DNA of 8,727 nt, from contig DLMZ01000018.1 of NCBI GenBank assembly GCA_002479415.1, forward strand, positions 5,243-13,969, written 5' to 3'. Every line of letters starts with the position of its first letter. Within the stretch, counting starts at the first letter, position 1. The position numbers were made by a program, and so were the translations under genes. Below, piece after piece: positions 1-5,941 of the stretch. Under the pieces are notes generated by a model. The model was given only the letters and a program-made list of their open reading frames with translations. It did not search any database and was not told the origin of the DNA. The stretch is from Firmicutes bacterium UBA7523. Lineage in GTDB: Bacteria; Bacillota; Dethiobacteria; Dethiobacterales; Dethiobacteraceae.

Positions 1-82
1 AAGTATATTACTTCTCAATACAACTGTCAAGCCTGCTGGGAGGGAAACGAGTGAAGGGCACCATTTTCGGATAAGCTAGACA

Positions 83-89
83 AAAGGGG
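83..89 (+). promoter_or_regulatory. Ribosome binding site deciding the splB start
   Basis: AAAGGGG lies 8 nt before the TTG at 98. It overlaps the alternative GTG at 89, so it can serve only the TTG. This favours the 339-residue product. Confidence 0.55.
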
Positions 90-97
90 TGTTTTTC

Positions 98-1117
98 TTG
101 TATCAATTTGAGCCGTCCAGAGTTCTTTTTGAAGAGAGGGCTCTGGAGTATCCCTTAGGGGCAAGGTTGTGGGAAAGGTTTCAAGATGAGCAGAGAGAAA
201 TCCGGCTAATTCCCAGCCATAACCGGGTAACCGGCTTGCCGGGTATTTCCGATGCAGAAAAATTTAGGGAAGCAAAGAAAACGCTGGTTGTGGGAATAAG
301 GCGCACAAAGGAGCTGGCTTCATGCCGCCCCTCAGCCGACTACCAGCTTGTATTGTCCACCAGTTGCCCGGGGATGTGTGAATACTGCTATTTGCATACA
401 ACACTTGGCCGTCGGCCTGTGGTGCGGCTTTACGTCAATATTGATGAAATTCTGGCAGAGGCAGCGCGGGTTATTAAAAATAGAAGACCGCAATTCACAG
501 CCTTTGAAGGGGCGGCAACCTCCGACCCGTTACCGCTTGAGCCTTATAGCGGTGCACTTTCTCAGGCGATTGAATTTTTCGCAGAGCAGGAGTTTGGCCG
601 TTTTCGTTTTGTAACAAAATTTACAGAGGTTGAACCTTTATTAAGCTTAAAACACAATAACCATACCGAGATTCGCTTTTCAATCAACAACGAGGAGATA
701 ATCCGAAAATATGAGCATCATACGCCAAGGCTGAAGGAAAGGCTGCAGGCTGCCGCCAAGGTAGCCGCAGCAGGGTATCCCTTTGGCTTTTTAATAGCAC
801 CTTTATTCTTTACTCCTGATTGGCAAAAGTCTTACACCGAGCTTTTCACCAGCATCTCTGCTTATTTGCCGCGAAATGCCGCCCCCACATTTGAATTAAT
901 TACTCACCGCTTTACTTCAAGAGGCAAGGCTAATATAAACGCAGTATTCCCGGCTTCCGACCTGCCGTTGGACGCAGAAGGGCGCAGATTTAAGTTCGGG
1001 CAGTTTGGTTATGGAAAATATCTGTACGCTAAGGAAGAAATGGACTTGGCGAAGGAATTTTTCGGTGAGTTAATTCCCCGGTGTTTTCCTGAAGGCAAGC
1101 TGCTGTATTTTGTTTAG
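98..1117 (+). CDS. splB: Spore photoproduct lyase (radical SAM DNA repair enzyme)
   Basis: Reverses the spore photoproduct (5-thyminyl-5,6-dihydrothymine) in UV-damaged spore DNA during germination, using S-adenosylmethionine and a [4Fe-4S] cluster. Seen: the N-terminal ERALEYPLG motif, the radical SAM CxxxCxxC cluster at C90, C94 and C97 followed by YLHTTLG, the FVTKF and RFSIN strands, AAKVAAAGYPFGF, and the C-terminal FELITHRFTSRGK segment. All of these match B. subtilis SplB closely, and the length (339 aa) is nearly the same (342 aa). I choose the TTG at 98 because AAAGGGG lies 8 nt upstream; the in-frame GTG at 89 lacks a properly spaced site and would add only three residues. Odd: the hydrogen-donor cysteine of B. 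subtilis (C141, FEASCTSD) is alanine here (FEGAATSD, A140), while a cysteine stands at residue 76 before PSADY. Inference: a clostridial-type enzyme in which another residue replaces C141. No sigma-G promoter was recognised upstream. Family call is secure; the start is fairly sure. Confidence 0.95.
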   Translation: MYQFEPSRVLFEERALEYPLGARLWERFQDEQREIRLIPSHNRVTGLPGISDAEKFREAKKTLVVGIRRTKELASCRPSADYQLVLSTSCPGMCEYCYLHTTLGRRPVVRLYVNIDEILAEAARVIKNRRPQFTAFEGAATSDPLPLEPYSGALSQAIEFFAEQEFGRFRFVTKFTEVEPLLSLKHNNHTEIRFSINNEEIIRKYEHHTPRLKERLQAAAKVAAAGYPFGFLIAPLFFTPDWQKSYTELFTSISAYLPRNAAPTFELITHRFTSRGKANINAVFPASDLPLDAEGRRFKFGQFGYGKYLYAKEEMDLAKEFFGELIPRCFPEGKLLYFV

Positions 1118-1120
1118 CTA

Positions 1121-1149
1121 TTGACTATGGGCCTGAAATAAAATACGCT
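1121..1149 (+). promoter_or_regulatory. Possible promoter of radA
   Basis: TTGACT (1121-1126, 5 of 6 to the sigma-A -35) is followed after exactly 17 bp by TACGCT (1144-1149, only 3 of 6 to the -10). It lies in the 56-bp gap between splB and radA. The weak -10 makes this tentative; radA could also be read from splB. Confidence 0.25.
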
Positions 1150-1173
1150 GGAAGCAGAGGAAATTTAAAGAAG

Positions 1174-2553
1174 GTGTTTGCTATCAGTACAAAGACGGTT
1201 TATGTATGCTCGGATTGCGGTTACCAGACTATGAAGTGGGTCGGCCGCTGCTTAAATTGTGAAGCATGGAATACGGTTAACGAATTAGATGTAGATGTTA
1301 GTAAAAAAACAAAAAATGCTTCGTTAAAGAAAAAAACTCCTGTCAAGCTGCATGGCATTGAAGCTGGGAAAAGCGACAGGATAGTTACAGGGATAAATGA
1401 GTTTAACCGGGTAATGGGCGGAGGTATTGTGAAAGACTCAGTAACTATAGTTTCGGCAAAGCCAGGGGCAGGAAAATCCACTTTGCTGATGCAGGTTGCC
1501 GATGATATCGCTTTGCAAGGGCTAAAAGTGCTCTATGTCTCCGGAGAAGAAAGTGAAAGCCAGATTAAAGCCAGGGCCGACAGGCTATTTAATAGAATCA
1601 ACAATAATATTTGGGTGTTGTCCGACACAAGCATGGACAACGTGCTTACATCTATTCAAGAGCTGGATGCGGATTTAATAATAATTGACAGCATTCAAAC
1701 TTTTGTTTTAGAGGACTTTCCCGGTTCCCGGGCCGGCTCCCCGCTGCAAACTATGGAATGCGCCTACAACTTGGTCAGGGTTGCCAAAAATCCGGAAAGA
1801 GCCAGAGCCGTTATTATGGTTGGGCAGATGAATAAAAGTGATGAAATAGCCGGTCTTCGCGCCTTGGAGCACTTGGTGGATACGGTGCTGATTATAGAAG
1901 GAGAAAATGAGGAAGAGCTTCGCGAGCTCTCTGTATTAAAGAACAGATTTGGCAGCACATGGGAAAGAGGTTTCTTTTTTATGTCGGAGCGTGGTATGGA
2001 GTCAATAGATAACCCGTCACAATTTTTTATGACTAGAAGGGAAAAGGACGATTTGGTTTCCGGCAATGCTTTGGCAGTGGTAAAAGAGGGCTCCAGGCCG
2101 ATAATTGCAGAAATCGAGAGTCTGGTTTCCAAAACCTTTTTGCCTTACCCTTCCCGGGTAGGCGATTGCTTAAGAAGAGAACAGCTTAGCACTTTAATTT
2201 CGATTATTGAGCAAAGAGGAAAAATTTCTCTCTTTGATAAAGACATAGTGCTGAAAACAACAGGGGGCTTAAAGTTTAAAGAGCCAGCGGTTAACCTGGC
2301 CGTTATGATGAGCATTATTTCTTCTTTCTTAAATAAGCCAATCCCCAATAATGTTGTGTTTATTGCAGATGTGGGACTGACCGGGGAGCTGAAAAAAGTG
2401 CCTTCTGTTGAAATGAGGATTAAGGAAGTAGACAGGATGGGCTTCAGGAAGGCTTATATAGCCGAAGGAGTGGTAGAGCGGAGTATTAATACGAACGCTG
2501 TTAAGATAGTAGAGCTTAAAGGTTTACAGGATGTTATTAGGGATTTGTTTTAG
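1174..2553 (+). CDS. radA: DNA repair ATPase RadA/Sms
   Basis: RadA is a hexameric ATPase that aids branch migration and processing of recombination intermediates. Seen, in order: a C4 zinc finger (C12, C15, C26, C29, with the GYQTMKWVGRC core); the VTGINEFNRVMGGGIV segment; Walker A PGAGKST at 97-103; the YVSGEES segment; Walker B LIIID ending at D172, followed by SIQTF; the RadA signature KNRFG at 256-260; then a C-terminal Lon-protease-like domain from about residue 295 (KEGSRPIIAEIE, DVGLTGELKKV). Length of 459 aa is normal for the family. Odd: the P-loop reads SAKPGAGKST, where typical RadA proteins have a GDPGIGKST-like loop. The gene lies beside splB rather than in the clpC-radA-disA neighbourhood common in Firmicutes. 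Inference: it may be a second, divergent radA copy. The GTG start at 1174 gives the expected short N-terminus before the zinc finger; AGAGG at 1156-1160 is rather far upstream (13 nt). A weak promoter candidate lies at 1121-1149. Confidence 0.94.
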   Translation: MFAISTKTVYVCSDCGYQTMKWVGRCLNCEAWNTVNELDVDVSKKTKNASLKKKTPVKLHGIEAGKSDRIVTGINEFNRVMGGGIVKDSVTIVSAKPGAGKSTLLMQVADDIALQGLKVLYVSGEESESQIKARADRLFNRINNNIWVLSDTSMDNVLTSIQELDADLIIIDSIQTFVLEDFPGSRAGSPLQTMECAYNLVRVAKNPERARAVIMVGQMNKSDEIAGLRALEHLVDTVLIIEGENEEELRELSVLKNRFGSTWERGFFFMSERGMESIDNPSQFFMTRREKDDLVSGNALAVVKEGSRPIIAEIESLVSKTFLPYPSRVGDCLRREQLSTLISIIEQRGKISLFDKDIVLKTTGGLKFKEPAVNLAVMMSIISSFLNKPIPNNVVFIADVGLTGELKKVPSVEMRIKEVDRMGFRKAYIAEGVVERSINTNAVKIVELKGLQDVIRDLF

Positions 2554-2571
2554 CATTTTATATAAGCATGT

Positions 2572-2578
2572 GGGGTGA
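2572..2578 (+). promoter_or_regulatory. Ribosome binding site deciding the UPF0316 start
   Basis: GGGGTGA lies a few bases before the ATG at 2583 and downstream of the alternative ATG at 2568. It supports the shorter reading. Confidence 0.5.
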
Positions 2579-2582
2579 TTCT

Positions 2583-3107
2583 ATGTGGCCGCTTATATTC
2601 GGTTACTTGTTTATTTTTTTTGCCAGGGTTAGTGACGTTACTTTATCTACTATGCGGATTTTGATGTTAATGCGGGGCAAGTCTGTTAGTGCTGCCGTTA
2701 TAGGTTTTTTTGAAGTTATTATTTATATCCTGGCCTTGGGGCAGGTTATTGGCAGTTTGAATGACCCGGTTCGTTTGATTATTTATGCGTTAGGCTTTGC
2801 AACCGGTAATTTAGTTGGCAGTAAGCTTGAGGAGCATTTGGCCATTGGGTTTGCTACTGCGCAAGTTATTTCCCTGGACAAGTCGGATATAATGGCTGAA
2901 AAAATGCGTGAGCAGGGCTTTGGGGTTACCGTTGTTGAAGGGTGCGGCAAGCAAGGTACTCATCATATTTTGCATATACTTTTAAAAAGAAAAGACCTTC
3001 CCTGCTTTATTGCATTAACACGAGACATCGATAAGGATGCTTTTGTCAGTGTTATGGATACAAGGCAGATATTTGGCGGCTACTTTAGAAAAATCAAGGC
3101 AAAATAA
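2583..3107 (+). CDS. UPF0316 / DUF2179 membrane protein (YebE-like)
   Basis: An integral membrane protein of the UPF0316 family; the molecular role is not established. Seen: three hydrophobic segments at about residues 1-16, 36-56 and 62-80, with the conserved SDVTLSTMRI stretch (17-26) between the first two. A soluble C-terminal DUF2179 domain (about 90-174) follows, ending in DTRQIFGGYF. Length of 174 aa fits the family. The start is placed at the ATG at 2583 because GGGGTGAT, which resembles the ribosome site, begins 11 nt before it. The in-frame ATG at 2568 has no such site. The gene begins 29 bp after radA with no terminator between, so the two are probably co-transcribed; whether that reflects shared function is unknown. 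DUF2179 domains also occur in YitT-type proteins, but the short three-segment N-terminus favours UPF0316. Confidence 0.85.
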   Translation: MWPLIFGYLFIFFARVSDVTLSTMRILMLMRGKSVSAAVIGFFEVIIYILALGQVIGSLNDPVRLIIYALGFATGNLVGSKLEEHLAIGFATAQVISLDKSDIMAEKMREQGFGVTVVEGCGKQGTHHILHILLKRKDLPCFIALTRDIDKDAFVSVMDTRQIFGGYFRKIKAK

Positions 3108-3109
3108 CA

Positions 3110-3138
3110 GCATATCTTTTCTCTCCCGTTCATAACAT
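3110..3138 (+). promoter_or_regulatory. Candidate sigma-E promoter of gerM
   Basis: GCATATC (3110-3116) resembles the sigma-E -35 (kmATATT). After 14 bp follows CATAACAT (3131-3138), which resembles the sigma-E -10 (CATACAnT). Known: B. subtilis gerM is expressed in the mother cell under sigma-E. Inferred start of transcription is near 3145, leaving a short leader with the ribosome site at 3158-3163. The match is imperfect, so the call is tentative. Confidence 0.35.
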
Positions 3139-3162
3139 CTATAAAACAAAAGGGAACGGGAG
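3123..3162 (+). repeat. 9-bp inverted repeat spanning the gerM leader
   Basis: CTCCCGTTC (3123-3131) and GAACGGGAG (3154-3162) are perfect reverse complements separated by 22 nt. The right arm contains most of the GGGAGG ribosome site (3158-3163) of gerM. The left arm abuts the candidate sigma-E -10. No T-run follows, so it is not a standard terminator. It could fold in read-through RNA and hide the ribosome site, or it could be an operator. Confidence 0.55.
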
Positions 3163-3170
3163 GAAGCTAA

Positions 3171-4187
3171 ATGCGAAAAGCAATGGTTTTTATGGTATTA
3201 TTGCTGGGCTTAATGCCTTTACTAAGCGGGTGCTCGCTTTGGGAGCAAGATGTGACGGAACCGCCTCCGGAGGACAGGCCTTCTCAAGAAGACTTTCAAT
3301 CAAGAGAAACTGTATTTTATTTTCCGGATGCCAGTGGAAGGATTGTTGTTCCCGTTTGCTTTGGGATTCCCTGGCAGGAAGGCATTGCCAGGGCAACGTT
3401 AAGCTATGCTATGGAAGGGAAGGTGCCGCAGGAAATTTCTGCTTTGGGGCTGTCTCCCCTGCTTCCTGCGGGAACAGAAATCCTGGGCTTGACTGTTAGC
3501 GATGGGTTGGCCAGGGTTGATTTTAACAATGCTTTCCTTAACTATGACATTAGTAATGAAAGAAGCTATATTTACGGCTTAGTATTTACGCTAACTGAAT
3601 TTCCCACAATTAACCGAGTGGAGATCCTTATAGATGGTAATAACCCGGTGGTTTTACCGGGGGGTACGGTAGCTTTGGAGCCTTTTGACAGAGAAAAAGG
3701 CTTGAATTTGGAGGTTGCCGATGCAGCGGGAGAGTCCGAACAAACAGAGCGGGTCGTATTATACTATTTGTATCAGACGGCACAAGATGCTTTTTTTGTT
3801 CCTGTTACGCGAGTGGTGGGGAAGGTGGATAACGTTGTGGAGCAGGTAATAGAGGAGCTTCTGGATGGTCCTGCGCCCGGAAGTCCGCTCTTTAGTGCCA
3901 TTCCGCGCAATGTTTCTTTGGATAGTGTAAATGTTCAAGGCAATAAGGTAACAGTGCGGCTAGCAGGTAGTTTGTCACCCGCCGGAGGCGGGCAGTTATC
4001 GGCAGACCAAATACGGGACCAGTTGGCGCTTACGCTTACAGAAATCCCCGGGATTATGGAAATAGAAGTATTGGTATCTGGCCATGCTCCGCAGTTCGGT
4101 GCAGGGATTAGTTTTCCGTCTTCGTTCGGCAGGCCGAAGAAGTGGAATTATGTTTCGTCCGGAGGACATGTTGATTCGTTGAATTAA
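3171..4187 (+). CDS. gerM: GerM-type spore lipoprotein with two GerMN domains
   Basis: GerM is a sporulation/germination protein; in B. subtilis it is needed for normal sporulation and germination and acts at the forespore envelope. Seen: a lipoprotein signal with a hydrophobic core at 5-18 and lipobox LSGC, lipidated at C21. A short acidic proline-rich linker follows (about 27-45), then two GerMN domains at about 47-168 (VFYFPDASG ... RVEILIDG) and 195-305 (VVLYYLYQTAQDAFFVPVTR ... IEVLVSG). Each domain has the expected strand, SYAMEG/EELLDGP helix and DGLARVDF/GNKVTVRL hairpin pattern. The 338 aa length is near that of B. subtilis GerM. GGGAGG lies 7 nt before the ATG. rph and rdgB follow, as in B. 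subtilis, which strengthens the name. Regulation is suggested by a sigma-E-like promoter and an inverted repeat directly upstream. GerMN domains also occur in other lipoproteins, but the duplicated domain plus context makes GerM the best call. Confidence 0.88.
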   Translation: MRKAMVFMVLLLGLMPLLSGCSLWEQDVTEPPPEDRPSQEDFQSRETVFYFPDASGRIVVPVCFGIPWQEGIARATLSYAMEGKVPQEISALGLSPLLPAGTEILGLTVSDGLARVDFNNAFLNYDISNERSYIYGLVFTLTEFPTINRVEILIDGNNPVVLPGGTVALEPFDREKGLNLEVADAAGESEQTERVVLYYLYQTAQDAFFVPVTRVVGKVDNVVEQVIEELLDGPAPGSPLFSAIPRNVSLDSVNVQGNKVTVRLAGSLSPAGGGQLSADQIRDQLALTLTEIPGIMEIEVLVSGHAPQFGAGISFPSSFGRPKKWNYVSSGGHVDSLN

Positions 4188-4199
4188 AAGCGATATAAT
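4171..4199 (+). promoter_or_regulatory. Sigma-A promoter of rph-rdgB inside the end of gerM
   Basis: TTGATT (4171-4176) is followed, after 17 bp, by a perfect TATAAT (4194-4199). The -35 lies in the last codons of gerM and the -10 just after its stop. The predicted transcript starts near 4206, about 33 nt before the rph ATG. The same -35, spacing and -10 occur before the tRNA-Arg gene in this window. Confidence 0.7.
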
Positions 4200-4227
4200 A
4201 AAGAGCTGATATGAAGATTGAACAAAT

Positions 4228-4232
4228 GGAGG
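4228..4232 (+). promoter_or_regulatory. Ribosome binding site deciding the rph start
   Basis: GGAGG ends 6 nt before the ATG at 4239 and lies downstream of the longer in-frame TTG at 4218. It fixes the 240-residue start, which begins MRIDGRR as in other RNase PH proteins. Confidence 0.8.
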
Positions 4233-4238
4233 TTAAGT

Positions 4239-4961
4239 ATGAGAATAGACGGAAGGCGCTCTGATGAAATGAGGCCGCTAAAAATAACCCCCGCTTACTT
4301 AAAGTTTCCCGAGGGGTCCGTGCTCATTGAAGTGGGAAACACTCAAGTAATTTGTACGGCAACGGTGGAAGAGAAGGTCCCCCCTTTCCTGCGCGGTGAA
4401 AAAAAAGGTTGGATTACTGCCGAATATGCCATGCTGCCGCGGGCAACTCAAACACGCACTATTCGTGAGCGCGGCAAAATCTCCGGCAGAAGCTCGGAGA
4501 TTCAAAGATTAATTGGGCGGTCTTTGCGCTCTGTCGTGGATTTATCTGCTCTGGGGGAGAGAACAGTCTGGATTGACTGTGACGTGATTCAGGCTGACGG
4601 CGGCACAAGAACAGCAGCTATCAGCGGTTCTTTTGTGGCTATGTATCAAGCTTTGGCCGGACTTGTTGCTAGTGGTGCGCTTACTGAGCTTCCTGTCACC
4701 GATTATCTTGCTGCTATCAGCGTTGGTGTTGTAGACGGCGATATTCTTTTGGATTTGGCTTTTGAAGAAGATAGTGCGGCTGAGGTTGACATGAATGTGG
4801 TAATGACCGGCAACGGCAACTTGGTGGAAATCCAGGGCACGGCCGAGGGGGAGCCTTTTTCCAGAGAAGTTATGGATGGTATGATAGATGTGGCTTCTAA
4901 GGGAATTTCGCAGATTATGGATTATCAAAAGAGAATTATTATGAGTGATCTGAAAAAATGA
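4239..4961 (+). CDS. rph: Ribonuclease PH
   Basis: A phosphate-dependent 3'-to-5' exoribonuclease that trims tRNA precursors and other structured RNAs, releasing nucleoside diphosphates; cytoplasmic hexamer. Seen: the N-terminal MRIDGRRSDEMRP motif, PPFLRGEKKGWITAEYAMLPRAT (about 48-70), GKISGR at 79-84, the IDCDVIQADGGTRTA block at 112-126 with the phosphate-binding T123-R124 pair, and EEDSAAEVDMN at 176-186 with metal-binding D178 and D184. All key residues appear intact, and 240 aa is the normal length. It does not carry the fused pyrophosphatase domain seen in some relatives; instead rdgB follows as a separate gene overlapping by 4 bp. Two tRNA genes lie just downstream. It probably uses its own vegetative promoter at 4171-4199 as well as any read-through from gerM. 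Confidence 0.97.
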   Translation: MRIDGRRSDEMRPLKITPAYLKFPEGSVLIEVGNTQVICTATVEEKVPPFLRGEKKGWITAEYAMLPRATQTRTIRERGKISGRSSEIQRLIGRSLRSVVDLSALGERTVWIDCDVIQADGGTRTAAISGSFVAMYQALAGLVASGALTELPVTDYLAAISVGVVDGDILLDLAFEEDSAAEVDMNVVMTGNGNLVEIQGTAEGEPFSREVMDGMIDVASKGISQIMDYQKRIIMSDLKK

Positions 4962-5548
4962 GAAAATTAGTAATCGCTTCAAAAAATATTGGCAAACTAA
5001 AGGAATTTCAAAGTCTTTTAGGCGGCAGCTCTTTTAATGTCGTTTCTCTGGACGAGTACCCGGAAATTCCTGAAATAAATGAAACAGGATCTACCTTTGC
5101 AGAAAATGCTATTATTAAAGCGGAGGCGGTGGCACGGTATACAGGGGAGCTTTCCCTTGCCGATGATTCAGGACTTGAGGTTGATGTTTTAGACGGCAGG
5201 CCAGGTGTTTATTCCGCCCGCTTTGCCGGCGTTCCTTCTTCAGATGAGGCTAATAACCAAAAGCTGCTGGAGATGCTATCAAGTGTTCCTGATGAGAAGA
5301 GGACGGCACGCTTTCGCTGTGTTATAGCTATTGCTGCTCCCGGGGTTCCTGTCCAAACCGTTCATGGCTGCTGTGAGGGCTTAATTACTTCCGTGCCCAG
5401 CGGTACGGGCGGGTTTGGGTATGACCCGCTTTTTTACGTACCGTCACTGGAAAGAACCTTCGCGGAGCTTAGCCCCGAGCAGAAAAATAAAATAAGTCAC
5501 CGGGCGCAGGCAATGGCTGCGGCGGTGAAACTATTATGTGAATTTTAA
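4958..5548 (+). CDS. rdgB: XTP/dITP pyrophosphatase (non-canonical purine NTP cleaner)
   Basis: Hydrolyses ITP, dITP and XTP to monophosphates and pyrophosphate, keeping deaminated purines out of DNA and RNA. Seen: the N-terminal nucleotide-binding segment LVIASKNIGKLKEF (4-17; the ASxNxxK pattern variant with N10 and K13), SLADDSGLEVDVLDGRPGVYSAR (66-88) with catalytic D70, GGFGYDPLFYVP (151-162), TFAEL and KNKISHRAQA (176-185). The 196 aa length is typical. Its ATG overlaps the rph stop as ATGA, implying translational coupling. In B. subtilis the matching gene is ysnA, followed by the phosphoesterase gene ysnB. Here no phosphoesterase gene follows; a tRNA pair begins 71 bp downstream. Confidence 0.96.
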   Translation: MRKLVIASKNIGKLKEFQSLLGGSSFNVVSLDEYPEIPEINETGSTFAENAIIKAEAVARYTGELSLADDSGLEVDVLDGRPGVYSARFAGVPSSDEANNQKLLEMLSSVPDEKRTARFRCVIAIAAPGVPVQTVHGCCEGLITSVPSGTGGFGYDPLFYVPSLERTFAELSPEQKNKISHRAQAMAAAVKLLCEF

Positions 5549-5571
5549 CGCTGTTTGCATCCCTTTACCAG

Positions 5572-5600
5572 TTGCAATTTATTTTTTAGTATGGTAAGAT
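5572..5600 (+). promoter_or_regulatory. Promoter of the tRNA-Pro/tRNA-Gly pair
   Basis: TTGCAA (5572-5577) and TAAGAT (5595-5600) are spaced by 17 bp, each 4-5 of 6 to sigma-A consensus. The -10 ends 19 nt before the tRNA-Pro gene. No terminator separates it from rdgB, so read-through may also contribute. Confidence 0.55.
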
Positions 5601-5619
5601 AAATAAGCTTTAAAAAAAA

Positions 5620-5696
<77 letters not shown>

Positions 5697-5725
5697 TTTT
5701 TAGAGTTCAAGATATTTAGTAACGT

Positions 5726-5799
5726 GCGGGTGTAGCTCAATGGTAGAGCTCTAGCCTTCCAAGCTAGCCACGTGGGTTCGATTCCCATCACCCGCTCCA
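5726..5799 (+). tRNA. tRNA-Gly (anticodon TCC)
   Basis: The acceptor stem GCGGGTG (5726-5732) pairs with CACCCGC (5789-5795). The anticodon stem CTAGC/GCTAG encloses CTTCCAA, with anticodon TCC at 5758-5760. The T-loop GGGTTCGATTCCC is standard, the discriminator is T, and CCA is encoded (5797-5799). It lies 29 nt after tRNA-Pro, so the two are likely cut from one precursor; RNase PH is encoded just upstream. Confidence 0.97.
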
Positions 5800-5814
5800 T
5801 ATTGTTATTCCGTA

Positions 5815-5836
5815 CCATCCAGTGGGGTGGCTTTTT
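5815..5836 (+). terminator. Intrinsic terminator after the tRNA pair
   Basis: CCATCC (5815-5820) pairs with GGGTGG (5825-5830), with one T-G wobble and an AGTG loop, followed by CTTTTT. It closes the rdgB/tRNA transcription unit before the transporter gene. Confidence 0.65.
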
Positions 5837-5932
5837 ATTATGCAAATGATTTTACGGCGGATGACAAAAGCAGGAAGCTTTAAGGAAAGTTTAGAATAAA
5901 GAGAAAAGACAGAAAAGACTAATAGAATGGGA

Positions 5933-5939
5933 GAGGGAG
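5933..5939 (+). promoter_or_regulatory. Ribosome site deciding the transporter start
   Basis: The purine tract GAGGGAG lies just before the ATG at 5942 and downstream of the alternative ATG at 5927, which would add only five residues (MGEGD). The whole stretch from about 5872 to 5940 is unusually purine-rich. No clear sigma-A promoter was found in it. Confidence 0.45.
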
Positions 5940-5941
5940 AT

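Noticed and set aside
348..614. Second plus-strand frame within splB
   Set aside because: It overlaps the radical SAM core in another frame, and the product shows no recognisable domain.
1764..2132. Minus-strand open frame of 122 codons inside radA
   Set aside because: It lies antisense to conserved RadA motifs including KNRFG, and no domain is recognised.
3123..3162. Inverted repeat as a terminator after the UPF0316 gene
   Set aside because: No T-run follows the right arm, the loop is long, and the right arm is the gerM ribosome site.
4542..4982. Minus-strand open frame of 146 codons across the end of rph
   Set aside because: It is fully antisense to the well-conserved rph frame, has a low-complexity, histidine- and serine-rich product and no family resemblance.
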